From positions 1-64,000 of the forward strand of contig BAHV02000014.1 in NCBI GenBank assembly GCA_000508965.1: DNA of 64,000 nt. The letters run 5' to 3'. The translations under genes and the position numbers were made by a program. Source of the DNA: Dielma sp000508965 (lineage in GTDB: Bacteria; Bacillota_I; Bacilli_A; Erysipelotrichales; Erysipelotrichaceae). The number at the start of each line of letters is the position of its first letter. Within the stretch, counting starts at the first letter, position 1. The notes below the pieces were generated by a model. The model was not told where the DNA came from and searched no databases. It was given only the letters and a program-made list of their open reading frames with translations. Positions 37,569 through 47,041 of this stretch are shown here, piece by piece.

Positions 37569-37967
37569 TTAGGCCTCTTTCTTCTTTAATTCTTCAAGGA
37601 TTTCCATCAAAAGCTGATCAGTAGAAGAAATTTTAGGTGCAGCCGGTTCCTGCGGCTTTTCAGCTTCGCGTTTCTTCGTCAGAATATTAATGGTTTTTAC
37701 TAAAACAAATACTGAGAAAGCGGTAATTAGAAAGCTAAAAATAGCCTGGATGAAATTGCCGATCGTAATTTGTGTTTCACCGATCACCCAAACAATATCA
37801 GTAAATGTTGCCTTTCCCATCGGGATAGCAATCAGCGGAGTGATCACATCGTTGACTAAAGATGTGACTATGCTGTTGAAGGCACCGCCGACAATCACAC
37901 CGACTGCCATATCCAGCACATTGCCGCGCATTGCAAACTGTTTAAATTCCTCTATAAACTTTTTCAT
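37569..37967 (-). CDS. mscL: Large-conductance mechanosensitive channel
   Basis: A 132-residue MscL: N-terminal amphipathic helix, two membrane segments (the first with GVIVGGAFNSIV) and a C-terminal helical bundle (LMEILEELKKK). It releases solutes on sudden osmotic downshift. The start overlaps the flavoprotein stop in an ATGA. Confidence 0.97.
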   Translation of the reverse strand: MKKFIEEFKQFAMRGNVLDMAVGVIVGGAFNSIVTSLVNDVITPLIAIPMGKATFTDIVWVIGETQITIGNFIQAIFSFLITAFSVFVLVKTINILTKKREAEKPQEPAAPKISSTDQLLMEILEELKKKEA

Positions 37968-39562
37968 TTTAATTCCTCCGGATCATATTTTTCAATAATT
38001 TTTTCAGCACATCGTAAGCCGTCAATCGCCGCTGATACAATGCCGCCCGCAAAACCAGCTCCTTCACCGCATGGATAAAGGCCTTCTGTATTTAAGCTGA
38101 CACAGCTGTCTTTATCTCTTAAAATTCTCAGCGGAGCTGAAGTTCGGGTTTCAACGCCGGTCATAATCGCGTCATCCATCGCAAAGCCCCTCAGCTTGCG
38201 GTCAAATGCACAGATTCCTTCAGCTAATGAATCACAGATAAAGGCTGGCAGTAAGGTATGAAAATCAATTCCCCTTACACCGCATGGATAGCTGGGCTGA
38301 ACAATGCCGATTTTTTGAGTCGGCTGATGATTGAGAAAATCTCCTACCCTTTGTATTGGTGCCTGATAATTGCTGCCGCCGGCAATGAAAGCATCCTTTT
38401 CAAGCTGCTCCTGAAATTTCATACCGGCATCAAGGGAATGTCCAAAATCCTCAGGACTAACCTGAACAAGCAAAGCACTGTTGGCATTGATACCGTCTCG
38501 GGCATGGTAAGACATCCCATTGGTAACCACATGTTCAGCAAGTGATGTTGATGCGACCACACTGCCGCCGGGGCACATACAGAACGTATAAACACCGCGT
38601 CCTTTACTGGTGGTCATGGCCAGCCGGTATTCTGCCGCTTTCAGCCGCGGATGATTCGCATACTGCTTGTATTGTGCCTGATTGATCAGCGCCTGCGGAT
38701 GCTCAATACGCACACCGACAGCAAATGCCTTGGCTTCCATCGCGACTTGTTTATCAATCAGCATCTGAACCGTATCGCGGGCTGAATGACCGCATGCCAA
38801 TAGGACCGTCTCACAGTCAATTCGCTCATCACCGCAGCGAACCGCCTTTACAGCTCCCTTCGATATGATGATTTCATCAACCGCTGTATTAAACCGCACC
38901 TCGCCGCCCAGTGAGCGGATTTCCTCACGCATTTGTTTAACGATGCCTCTCAGTAAATCCGTTCCGATGTGCGGATGTGCCTGATACAGGATTTCTTTCG
39001 GTGCGCCAAAACGCACAAATTCTTCAAGTACCTTATGCGACCGCAGATCCTTGGATCTAGAAGTGAGCTTACCATCAGAAAAAGTACCGGCACCGCCTTC
39101 ACCAAACTGCACATTGCTGGCTTCATTTAAAATGCCTGTCTGCCAAAACGTTTCAACCGATCGTATACGCTCATCAACCGCCTCGCCGCGCTCCAGAATC
39201 AACGGTTTAAAACCGGCCTGCGCCAGCAGCAGTCCCGCAAAGATGCCCGCCGGACCAAAGCCGATAATCACCGGCCGCTGTCTAAGATACAGATAACCGC
39301 GGGCAGGAATCTGATAGGCATTCTTTGCGCACAGCTGAATATCAGGATTCTTATGTTTAAGATAACGCTGTTCATCTTTTATTTCTACATCGGCCGTATA
39401 GCTGAAGATAAAATCATTCCCCCGCTGCCGGGCATCAATACTCTCTTTATAGATCGTATAAGTAAAATCATCAGAATCACAATTCAGTTTTTTCCTGATC
39501 ACTTCCCTCAGTGCTTCAATTGGCTGATCAATCGTTAATCTTAATTGCGTTATTCTCAGCAT
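37964..39562 (-). CDS. FAD-dependent dehydrogenase-like protein (COG2509)
   Basis: A 532-residue flavoprotein of the uncharacterised COG2509 group. FAD-binding motifs are PVIIGFGPAGIFAGLLLA near residue 99 and the C-terminal YPCGEGAGFAGGIVSAAIDG. Conserved PGGSVVAS and FSDGKLTSRSKD segments are present. No substrate is known. The ATG chosen matches the usual MLRITQLRL start of the family; the longer frame adds seven residues. Confidence 0.88.
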   Translation of the reverse strand: MLRITQLRLTIDQPIEALREVIRKKLNCDSDDFTYTIYKESIDARQRGNDFIFSYTADVEIKDEQRYLKHKNPDIQLCAKNAYQIPARGYLYLRQRPVIIGFGPAGIFAGLLLAQAGFKPLILERGEAVDERIRSVETFWQTGILNEASNVQFGEGGAGTFSDGKLTSRSKDLRSHKVLEEFVRFGAPKEILYQAHPHIGTDLLRGIVKQMREEIRSLGGEVRFNTAVDEIIISKGAVKAVRCGDERIDCETVLLACGHSARDTVQMLIDKQVAMEAKAFAVGVRIEHPQALINQAQYKQYANHPRLKAAEYRLAMTTSKGRGVYTFCMCPGGSVVASTSLAEHVVTNGMSYHARDGINANSALLVQVSPEDFGHSLDAGMKFQEQLEKDAFIAGGSNYQAPIQRVGDFLNHQPTQKIGIVQPSYPCGVRGIDFHTLLPAFICDSLAEGICAFDRKLRGFAMDDAIMTGVETRTSAPLRILRDKDSCVSLNTEGLYPCGEGAGFAGGIVSAAIDGLRCAEKIIEKYDPEELK

Positions 39563-39621
39563 TGAATCAACTCCCATCTGCATTTACAACGCTATGATTA
39601 TACCAAAAACAATGCTTCATA

Positions 39622-39652
39622 TAAAGTAAAAGAAAGCATTTCTGCTTTCTAG
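39622..39652 (-). terminator. Terminator after ZnuA-like gene
   Basis: Minus strand AAAGCA-GAAA-TGCTTT followed by CTTTT. Confidence 0.7.
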
Positions 39653-40602
39653 TTGCCTAATGATTCCAATTGTGCGAGATTCTCATACATTAAAGTCAGA
39701 TAATCCTTATTATTTTGTATTGCATCGCCGTTGATTGATGATATATTATTCAGATTTATACGCGTCAGCCCTAACTCAGCAACCAACTCATTATACAAAG
39801 CCTCAACATCCTCAGGCAGATTCTCTTCATGCGCGATGTATTTAACACCGTCATTCTTAATTCTGGCTTTAATCGCTGCCAGCTGTGAAGCCGTAGGCAA
39901 TGCCCCGTAACGAGATAAAATTACCGGATATACCCTAAAGCCATAAGATTTCTGCCATGTACCGAAATTAGGCGTCATCGTCACAAAAGCAATATCCCTT
40001 TTTTCATCCTTTAAATTTTGAAAAGAAGCATCAAGCTGCGCAAACTCAACTTCCAGCTTACTGTAATTATCTTCAAAAACCGCTGCGTTTTCCGGATAAG
40101 TAGAAACAAAAGTATCGCGGATTGTCATTGCCATACTCATCATCGCATTAGGGTCCATCCAAATAGCTAAATCCTTATCATACGTATCAATATATTTAAA
40201 CTCTTCACCCTCATAATAAGGTGACTCCACCGTAATTTCCTGTGTATCGACAACCATTGAAGTAGTACGGGCAAACTTATAAATAGCGCTTGCCTTTGCC
40301 AAATCTATCTTGGTAATCGACGATTTATTAAAATCATCCTGATAAACGCTGAAATAAGGCTCAAGACCGCTGATGTAAAACAGCAGATCAGCGTTATTGA
40401 GATCATCTAAAAAGGTGTCCGAAACTTGTGCCCGCTGAATCAGTTCATTTTTTGACAGATTGCAGGTTTTTATGTAACTGCCGCCAATTTTACTGATTAA
40501 ATAATAAACAGGATAATTAGTCGCACAAGCAACCGGTGTTTCTACCTTGCATCCTGATAATGTCGCTAAAAACAAACAACAAATTAGAAATATCTTTTTC
40601 AT
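39649..40602 (-). CDS. ZnuA-like lipoprotein lacking metal histidines
   Basis: A 317-residue lipoprotein (lipobox C18 in LATLSGC) with the overall pattern of zinc/manganese ABC-transporter binding proteins: NYPVYYLISKIGG, DDLNNADLLFYISGLEPYF, AIWMDPNAM, FGTWQKSYGFRVYPV and YIAHEENLP. The three His ligands expected in the PHxYEP, DPHxW and H..FGY positions are absent; the second and third read DLAIWMDP and TPNFGTW. No permease or ATPase gene is adjacent. It may bind another ligand or serve in signalling. The start has GAGGT upstream. Confidence 0.8.
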   Translation of the reverse strand: MKKIFLICCLFLATLSGCKVETPVACATNYPVYYLISKIGGSYIKTCNLSKNELIQRAQVSDTFLDDLNNADLLFYISGLEPYFSVYQDDFNKSSITKIDLAKASAIYKFARTTSMVVDTQEITVESPYYEGEEFKYIDTYDKDLAIWMDPNAMMSMAMTIRDTFVSTYPENAAVFEDNYSKLEVEFAQLDASFQNLKDEKRDIAFVTMTPNFGTWQKSYGFRVYPVILSRYGALPTASQLAAIKARIKNDGVKYIAHEENLPEDVEALYNELVAELGLTRINLNNISSINGDAIQNNKDYLTLMYENLAQLESLGN

Positions 40603-40666
40603 AGCATACCTCACTTATGATTATTATACCATGAAACTGATTTTGTGAAACAGTTGGTTAAATATT

Positions 40667-41404
40667 TTAATGCCGATTAAAGATTTGATGCAGCCATTCA
40701 CGCTCACTGATTAAATCGCCGCCTTTTTGAAATACAGAATAATAATTGCGGTATAATTCTAAAGACTGATGCAGCTTAATTGGTCTTTCCTTGGGATACA
40801 GATAGCGATACAGCATAAAATCATGATAATCTTTCTTTTTATCTAACCCGCAAAGCAGCAGCTGTACAAACAGAAAACTAAAAGCCATAAGGGCGCCAAT
40901 ATTGCGCATCTCAACCACTACCAGCAGCAATACAGCCATTGACAGGATCAGCGTCATCGTTCTGCCTTTTCGATAGGAACCATAGGACTGCATGATACAA
41001 TCCAACAAACGGCCGCCGTCAAGCGGATAGACAGGCAGCAGATTAAACAGCATCACAGACGCATTTAAATGTGTCAGATAATTCTGATAAGCACTTGAGA
41101 TCAGCCCCACCCGATGCATCAAAGCAAAGCATGCCGGATAAAAAAGATGCATACCGATACCGCAGAGAATAATTATCACTTCCTCTAAAGTAGAGCCATG
41201 GTCTATATGTTCGATTTCTGCCCCGCAGCCAAATGGATAAATCGTCAGTTTCGAAATCTGATAGCCCAGCTTTTTGGCTGCCGCTATATGTCCGGCTTCA
41301 TGAATCAGCAGCATGACAAAAAGCATCAGCCATGTCTTAAGATTATCCGCCATCATCGACAAGATAAAAAAGACATACCACCAGATAGAAACTTTGAAAC
41401 TCAT
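40667..41404 (-). CDS. spoIVFB: SpoIVFB-like site-2 metalloprotease
   Basis: A 245-residue M50 intramembrane protease with six hydrophobic segments. The zinc site is HEAGH near residue 36 and the third ligand lies in PVYPLDGGRLLD. Bacillus SpoIVFB cleaves pro-sigma-K during sporulation; the adjacent spoIVFA-like gene and min genes make that assignment likely. The C-terminal CBS domain of Bacillus SpoIVFB is not obvious. Overlaps the upstream gene by four bases. Confidence 0.87.
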   Translation of the reverse strand: MSFKVSIWWYVFFILSMMADNLKTWLMLFVMLLIHEAGHIAAAKKLGYQISKLTIYPFGCGAEIEHIDHGSTLEEVIIILCGIGMHLFYPACFALMHRVGLISSAYQNYLTHLNASVMLFNLLPVYPLDGGRLLDCIMQSYGSYRKGRTMTLILSMAVLLLVVVEMRNIGALMAFSFLFVQLLLCGLDKKKDYHDFMLYRYLYPKERPIKLHQSLELYRNYYSVFQKGGDLISEREWLHQIFNRH

Positions 41405-41952
41405 TGGATAGCCATGGCTTGCAGATAATCAATGGCTGCCCCATTATAAAGAAAATCCATTTTTACTGATTCATTAAAGCTGCCTAAAGCGGCCCCCTGA
41501 TTCACTCTTTCACCAGCTATAACATCAATGCTTTCAAGATTGCCATAAGTAGCCAGCACACCGTTATCATGCTGAACCAAAATATTCCTTTCATCATCAT
41601 TAATACTTAAAACAACTCCATTTAAAATACTAAGACAGGTTGTAGAACCATTGACATAATAATTATCCGCCAGCTTTTGATAACTATTGGCACTGACTGA
41701 TGTATCTTTCAGATTAAACCAGCTTTCAAACGGAAACCATGCGGTCAGATTTTTAACACTTAAACGAATTGCCTCCGGAATTTTGACAAATTGTTTAACC
41801 TCATTGATTCTGTAACCCAGCGTAAGTGCAACCAAAAGCATAATAATCATTGTCAGCTTAAAGAAGAAGCCGAAGCCCTTTGAATGGTCTTCATTAAAAC
41901 GGCTTCCATAACGTGAATGCATACGGCTTCGACTGCGATTTTCTCGTATCAT
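41401..41952 (-). CDS. spoIVFA: SpoIVFA-like LytM-fold protein
   Basis: A 183-residue protein: basic cytoplasmic N-terminus, one membrane segment (about 31-47) and a C-terminal degenerate M23/LytM fold (STTCLSILNGVVLSI, NGVLATYGNLE, VNQGAALGSF). The HxH zinc ligands of active M23 peptidases are missing, as in Bacillus SpoIVFA, which holds SpoIVFB in check. The name rests on this architecture and on the coupled spoIVFB. Confidence 0.78.
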   Translation of the reverse strand: MIRENRSRSRMHSRYGSRFNEDHSKGFGFFFKLTMIIMLLVALTLGYRINEVKQFVKIPEAIRLSVKNLTAWFPFESWFNLKDTSVSANSYQKLADNYYVNGSTTCLSILNGVVLSINDDERNILVQHDNGVLATYGNLESIDVIAGERVNQGAALGSFNESVKMDFLYNGAAIDYLQAMAIQ

Positions 41953-41993
41953 AACTTCCCTCCTACCTCATATATATGAAAGCAGAACGGCAA

Positions 41994-42024
41994 ACATGAA
42001 AAAAACATGCTGATTTAAGCATGT
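41994..42024 (-). terminator. Terminator after AI-2E-family gene
   Basis: Minus strand AACATGC...GCATGTT followed by TTTTTT. Confidence 0.75.
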
Positions 42025-43097
42025 TCTTCTTGTTCTTCACTATAAACCTCAAAAACTGAACGAATACTCAATGCAACCGGCACCGCCAGCGTAATACCCC
42101 AGACACCTGCCAAAATACCGCCGGCAAAAACCGCAAATAATGAAACCAGCGGACCCAGCGCCGAACGTTTCTGATGAACAAGCGGCCCGATTACATAACC
42201 GTCAACCGCGGATAATACCACGATGCCAAGACACAGACAGATAAAGCGAATCGGTGAGAGCGTCAAACCGGTAAGGATGCCGATACAGTTCGCTACCGTT
42301 GAACCGAAATAAGGAATAATCAAGCCGATGGAAGTCAGCAAGGCTACGATCAGCCAATCATTGTGTCCAACTAAGAAATACAGCAAGCCATATTCAAAGA
42401 ATTTAATAATCATCAAAATGACTAAGCTTTTTAAATAAACCGTAAGGTTTAAATCAATCTCGGTAATGTATTTCTCAGAGTGCGGCATCAGCATCAGCGC
42501 ACCTTTACGGATGCAGTTTTTAATACGGTCAAAATCAAACAGCATATAGATACCGATAATTAATGAAAAAGCGATGGTCGAGAAAACACTGAGCAGTGAG
42601 TTGAAGACCGAAGGCAATGCATTTGTTATCTGCGGCAGCCAAGACTGCCATTGTTTAATAAAATTAGTCACATAATCCCCCACCGTATTTACAATTGAAA
42701 GCTCATCAGTTTCAATGTTTGTCGTAATGAAATCTATGATCCATTGTACGGCATAGATCAGTGAGTTGCCGAATTCAAGAATTTTATCATAAAGCAATGG
42801 AATCAGCACCAGCATCAGCAAGATGATCACAACAATAAACCCAAGCAGCACAAGCACCACAGCCAAGCTGCCTTTTACTTTATGCTCTTTGAGAAAATCA
42901 ATCAGAGGATGGAGTACATAGGCTACCACAAAACCGATTAAAAAGGGTTTGAGAATCGAGATCAGCGTTGTGACCCAGGTTCCCCAGACACGGTCCGTTT
43001 CCTGAAGCAGATACAAAATCAAAAGCAGAAGCATGATTTTCACAAGTAATTTCACATTAACTTTTTCATCTACTTTATCAATAAGCCGACGTAACAT
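42015..43097 (-). CDS. AI-2E-family permease
   Basis: A 360-residue membrane protein with about eight segments in the AI-2E transporter/YtvI arrangement (pairs of segments at both ends, a central soluble part, and VDGYVIGPLVHQK near the C-terminus). Family members are proposed exporters or ion antiporters; YtvI is linked to sporulation by annotation only. It is inserted between minD and spoIVFA, which are adjacent in Bacillus. Confidence 0.88.
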   Translation of the reverse strand: MLRRLIDKVDEKVNVKLLVKIMLLLLILYLLQETDRVWGTWVTTLISILKPFLIGFVVAYVLHPLIDFLKEHKVKGSLAVVLVLLGFIVVIILLMLVLIPLLYDKILEFGNSLIYAVQWIIDFITTNIETDELSIVNTVGDYVTNFIKQWQSWLPQITNALPSVFNSLLSVFSTIAFSLIIGIYMLFDFDRIKNCIRKGALMLMPHSEKYITEIDLNLTVYLKSLVILMIIKFFEYGLLYFLVGHNDWLIVALLTSIGLIIPYFGSTVANCIGILTGLTLSPIRFICLCLGIVVLSAVDGYVIGPLVHQKRSALGPLVSLFAVFAGGILAGVWGITLAVPVALSIRSVFEVYSEEQEEHA

Positions 43098-43171
43098 TGA
43101 ACCACCTCCTTTTGGAGATATTTTATCACTTTTGCCATCGCTTGACTATCTTTTTTCAGCGGCAGTGATAA

Positions 43172-43948
43172 TTAATTAAACAGTTTTCTTAAGATATTCT
43201 TTTCACGATATTTAGGCAAGGCTACATTTTCTCCAAATAATCTTGCCCGTATATTTTCAAAGCATTCACTGGTAAGACTTTTTTCATCCAGTACATGCGG
43301 ATTCCCTCGATTATTGCCTCTGGCAATGTTTTCATCTTCATAAACGATCCCCAATAATTCTACTGAAAGCCAAGATAAGGCGTCTTCCATGCGGACACTG
43401 ATTCCCTTTTCAATGAAACGGGGATTAACGCGATTCATAATAACCTGAATGGTTTCAATATTCTCCTTCATTAACAGGCCGATGATTCGGTCCGCATCCT
43501 GAATGGCCGTTATATCCAATGTGGTTACAAGAATTACCCGATCCGCACAATGGAGTGAATGCATAAAGCCGCTTTCAATGCCAGCCGGTGAATCCAAAAG
43601 TACATAATCAAAACTGCGTTTGAGTTCTTCAACGACCAGTTTAAGATCATTGCCATTAAAATCCTTTACATTAATGGATTTACATGCCGGCAGCAGATAC
43701 AGATTTTCTTCCCGTTTATCACGCAGAATGGCTTTATTTAATGAGCATTTCCCATTCATGGCATCATAAAGATCATAAAACACCCGATTTTCAAGACCCA
43801 TCATGACATCCAGATTTTTCAGCCCCAGATCAACATCAATCAAGCAGACCCGATAACCGGCTCTTGCCAAAACCATTCCCAACGATATACAGACTGTACT
43901 TTTCCCTACACCGCCCTTGCCGGATGTAATCGCGATACTAGTTCCCAT
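43172..43948 (-). CDS. minD: Septum-site ATPase MinD
   Basis: A 258-residue ParA-type ATPase that positions MinC. The deviant Walker A GKGGVGKST is at residues 10-18, the switch DSPAGIE near 118, and an amphipathic membrane-targeting helix ends the protein (REKNILRKLFN). It overlaps minC by 11 bases. No minE is present; Bacillus-type Min systems use DivIVA instead. Confidence 0.96.
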   Translation of the reverse strand: MGTSIAITSGKGGVGKSTVCISLGMVLARAGYRVCLIDVDLGLKNLDVMMGLENRVFYDLYDAMNGKCSLNKAILRDKREENLYLLPACKSINVKDFNGNDLKLVVEELKRSFDYVLLDSPAGIESGFMHSLHCADRVILVTTLDITAIQDADRIIGLLMKENIETIQVIMNRVNPRFIEKGISVRMEDALSWLSVELLGIVYEDENIARGNNRGNPHVLDEKSLTSECFENIRARLFGENVALPKYREKNILRKLFN

Positions 43949-44504
43949 AAAAACCCTCCTTAAGTTTACTAATTATTACTTGATGGTTTTTATAATACAG
44001 GCGAGAAGCGGTGAAAAATGTCAGATTTTGAAAGCTGCTATCAAAAATTCTGATTTTTGCATCGTTGCTTGAAGAGCAATAGCATTCACAATCCTCATGC
44101 ATCAGATCAATACAGCCCTCTAATTCACCAACCACATAAAGATTATGATGGGCGGTAATATAAGTATCATTAGGAATATCCCCTAAAATTAAAGTATCCT
44201 CCTCAAAATCATAGGATTGACCGGCATAGAGCGGCTGATCCCATATATTCATTGAGTTCAGCATCTTTCTTTCACCGATGCCCTGCACCACAACATGCTG
44301 CTTCCATACTGTGTCAAAAAAACGAATCAGTTCTTCACCGCTTAATTCGCGGTTAAACAAAAAAAAGGCTTTAAACGGCATATCGCTTTTCGCAGCACAC
44401 AGTTTAAGCTTTTTTTCACATTCATCAATAAAAGCATCAAAATCCTCAATCGAGGCGATGCAAGTGTATTGTTGATTTAATGCTTTGATAGTAAATCCAG
44501 CCAT
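43938..44504 (-). CDS. minC: Divergent septum-site inhibitor MinC
   Basis: A 188-residue protein with a weakly conserved N-terminal domain and a C-terminal beta-helix recognisable from the ladder SYDFEEDTLILGDI, AHHNLYVVGELEGC and later turns. In canonical MinC the helix holds a conserved RSGQ face for MinD; here that is not clear and the ladder contains an unusual Cys cluster (DCECYCSS). Identity rests mainly on overlap with minD and mreD. Confidence 0.8.
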   Translation of the reverse strand: MAGFTIKALNQQYTCIASIEDFDAFIDECEKKLKLCAAKSDMPFKAFFLFNRELSGEELIRFFDTVWKQHVVVQGIGERKMLNSMNIWDQPLYAGQSYDFEEDTLILGDIPNDTYITAHHNLYVVGELEGCIDLMHEDCECYCSSSNDAKIRIFDSSFQNLTFFTASRLYYKNHQVIISKLKEGFYGN

Positions 44505-45043
44505 GATATCGATTCCTCTTTCCGTATACGTTTTTCACGCAGCAGAATGTAATCCTCGATAGTACGGCTTGCGAATATGATAACGACAACTAGAACGCCA
44601 TTGATCAGCAAGGTCAAAAATAATCGATTCGTCAGCCATAAGGCAATTCTCATCTGCGTTACTTGACTCATTAACATATACAAGTATACGATAAGTTCTT
44701 TAACGAAAATTGTCGAAATAGCAAGAAGCAGGCATTCTAATACCGATTCCATCATATGATTCGACCAGATTCGCACGATAAAGCTCAGCAGTACGAAAAT
44801 CAAAGCATAAATCAGATATTCCCGAGTAACAAAGAAATCATAAAACATGCCAAAAATAAGAAACATCAGCAGTGAGTCTGTTTTATTCATGTGACGGCTG
44901 GCAAGCACAAGTGCCGACAGCCCCAGACATGGCACAAAGGTCATCGCATAAGGATCAAATGAATTAGGAAACAAAATCATGATCAAGCCGTCCAGCAAGA
45001 AGCAGACTAGAATAAAAAGGCTATGAAAAAGCATCCTAGTCAC
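44477..45043 (-). CDS. mreD: Rod shape protein MreD
   Basis: A 188-residue, five-segment membrane protein of the MreD type, a component of the elongasome with MreC, RodA and PBP2. It overlaps mreC by eight bases and minC by 28. Sequence conservation in this family is low, so position carries much of the call. Confidence 0.85.
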   Translation of the reverse strand: MTRMLFHSLFILVCFLLDGLIMILFPNSFDPYAMTFVPCLGLSALVLASRHMNKTDSLLMFLIFGMFYDFFVTREYLIYALIFVLLSFIVRIWSNHMMESVLECLLLAISTIFVKELIVYLYMLMSQVTQMRIALWLTNRLFLTLLINGVLVVVIIFASRTIEDYILLREKRIRKEESISWLDLLSKH

Positions 45044-45857
45044 CTGCCTTATTAATCACCGCTACATAATTGAACGCGTTGAAGTCAACGGCCGGTGTCA
45101 CATAAACAATTTTACCAATCTCATTTTGAAGCTCGACGATTTCATTGACTTTGCCAACCAATACACCCTTGGGAAAAACACCGCCGCTGCCGGAAGTGAC
45201 TACATCCATATCGACACCGATCTCATCCGTTTCACTGAACAATCTAACAATGTAGGAATTCTTCTCCAGGTTATATTCTTCTAGAATGGCTTCGACCGCT
45301 TTATTTTCATCAATGCTTATTTTAACTGACACTTTACTTAATTGATCCTGTGAAGTCAGCAAACGCACCTTACTGGTCAATTGACCGACATCGATCACCT
45401 TGCCAATCAAGCCATTGCCGCTGATCACAGCCATATCTTTAAGAATGCCGTCAGCAGCTCCCACATCAACAGTAATTACATTATTCCATGTTTCGGGATT
45501 GCGGCTGATAACATTCGCATAAACTTTCTCAAAGTTCTGATATACCTTAAGCTGTGTTTCAAGCTCATTCAGTGCCCGCGTTTTTTCATCAAGCATGGCT
45601 GAATACTGTTCCTGCATTGATAATTCATAGCGCAGCCGATCATTTTCTTCTTTGACGCTCCACAAAGAATTAAAATCCTTATACCAGTTGCTGATGGTTT
45701 CGATTGGAGAATCGATCAGACTGTATTTAAGCATGATCAAAGGATCGTAAACAAGATCTAATACGATATTAGATCTGCCGCTTGTAGCTATTGCGAATGC
45801 CAGACACACGGTAATCAGTGCCAGCATGATTTTTTGAAATCTTGTAAATCTAGACAT
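45036..45857 (-). CDS. mreC: Cell shape protein MreC
   Basis: A 273-residue single-pass protein: N-terminal membrane segment, coiled coil (about 65-105), then the beta-barrel domains with VDVGAADGI, GNGLIGKVIDVG and SGSGGVFPKG blocks typical of MreC. mreB, which normally precedes mreC, is absent here: radC is the neighbour. Confidence 0.95.
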   Translation of the reverse strand: MSRFTRFQKIMLALITVCLAFAIATSGRSNIVLDLVYDPLIMLKYSLIDSPIETISNWYKDFNSLWSVKEENDRLRYELSMQEQYSAMLDEKTRALNELETQLKVYQNFEKVYANVISRNPETWNNVITVDVGAADGILKDMAVISGNGLIGKVIDVGQLTSKVRLLTSQDQLSKVSVKISIDENKAVEAILEEYNLEKNSYIVRLFSETDEIGVDMDVVTSGSGGVFPKGVLVGKVNEIVELQNEIGKIVYVTPAVDFNAFNYVAVINKAGD

Positions 45858-45915
45858 AACATCACCTTTGATTATTATAACACAGAGGTTCTGTTTTCAA
45901 TATCATTTTATGATT

Positions 45916-46557
45916 TTATTCGATTTGCGGCAGCAAACCTTGTTCCCGAAAGCTTAAATAAGCATTGTTGCCAACAATCAAATGATCAAGCAACGGAATA
46001 CCAACCGTCCTCCCCGCTTCGCTGATTGCCTGTGTTGCTGTAATATCATTGGGACTTGGCGTTACATCGCCGCTGGGATGATTATGCACGCAAATGATCT
46101 TACTGGCATTCAATTTAACTGCTTCTTTGTAGATTTCTCGGGGATGGACGATTGTACGGTCCAGCGAGCCGATAAATATCGTTTTATCCTTGAGAATCTG
46201 ATTTTTGGTTCCCAGAAAAACCACAATGAAATGTTCCTGATCCATGAACCCGATCTTTTTATTCAGCCAGTCGTTAAGACAGGCAGGATTGTCAATCCTA
46301 AACGTAGGCGCAACAGATTCGCAGGAGATTCTTTTAGATAATTCAAAGCACGCCAAAAGACCGATCGCTTTCGCTTTTTTAATACCGCGGATCTGAATCA
46401 GCTCTTCATAAGTTAATTGAGTTAGCATTGCCAGGTTTTGCTGCATCGACAATACTTGATCAGCAAGCTCTAAGACCGACTGCCCCTTGACACCGCTGCG
46501 CAGAATGATGGCCAACAGATCCCGATTGCTGCACTGTTCAATACCATAACGAAGCAC
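45916..46557 (-). CDS. radC: RadC/JAMM-domain protein
   Basis: A protein of at least 213 residues with an N-terminal helix-hairpin-helix part and the JAMM metal site (HNHPSGDVTPSPND). Its role in the cell is unresolved despite the name. The GTG given is the only standard start, but the same frame upstream encodes INERERPREK, a stretch conserved in RadC proteins, back to a TGA at 46609-46611 with no ATG, GTG or TTG. Initiation at ATT (46585-46587, with AAGG eight bases upstream) is possible. It would then touch the previous gene. Confidence 0.9.
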   Translation of the reverse strand: MLRYGIEQCSNRDLLAIILRSGVKGQSVLELADQVLSMQQNLAMLTQLTYEELIQIRGIKKAKAIGLLACFELSKRISCESVAPTFRIDNPACLNDWLNKKIGFMDQEHFIVVFLGTKNQILKDKTIFIGSLDRTIVHPREIYKEAVKLNASKIICVHNHPSGDVTPSPNDITATQAISEAGRTVGIPLLDHLIVGNNAYLSFREQGLLPQIE

Positions 46558-46582
46558 CTTCTCTCGGGGCCGCTCTCGCTCA

Positions 46583-46996
46583 TTAATTTCTTTTACCTTG
46601 ATTTTGCATCAACTCCATGACTTTTTCAAAATTCTGACTCTTCACTGCCTCTTTGAAGGCACTGTCCTTTGATTCAATCTCTTTGTATATGTATGCGTAA
46701 CCGGCACCTGCCAAAATTGTCTGTTCCTCTTTAGTCTTTACCCCATCTTCTGACAATGAACAAACAACTATGGTAAGTGAATCCTGCTGATAGCTGTATG
46801 GTTTAAGATCCATCGCCGTCAGTGATTCCATAACTTTATTAGCATTGTCTTGATTCTGATAAATACCGATTTGATTCATCGACAGCCGGGTAATGGCACT
46901 TTGAGGAGTGATCATCATAAAACCAATCACATAGATTGCGGAAAACAGACAGCTTAACAACAGGGCGAAAAAAATAACTGAACGTTTTTTATTCAT
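46583..46996 (-). CDS. Membrane-anchored SPOR-like protein (SpoIIB position)
   Basis: A 137-residue protein with one N-terminal membrane segment (about 7-27) and an outside domain whose pattern (NQIGIYQNQDNANKV, then LKPYSYQQDSLTIVVCSL and AGYAYIYKE) resembles a SPOR domain, which binds denuded glycan. In Bacillus, SpoIIB has this architecture and lies just upstream of maf-radC-mreBCD, so this may be a shortened counterpart. It starts 45 bases after the GG-leader peptide gene without a clear terminator between them. Confidence 0.6.
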   Translation of the reverse strand: MNKKRSVIFFALLLSCLFSAIYVIGFMMITPQSAITRLSMNQIGIYQNQDNANKVMESLTAMDLKPYSYQQDSLTIVVCSLSEDGVKTKEEQTILAGAGYAYIYKEIESKDSAFKEAVKSQNFEKVMELMQNQGKRN

Positions 46997-47041
46997 AGCT
47001 TCACCTCAATAAAGCATATGAATCTACAAAATCAGGTAGAC

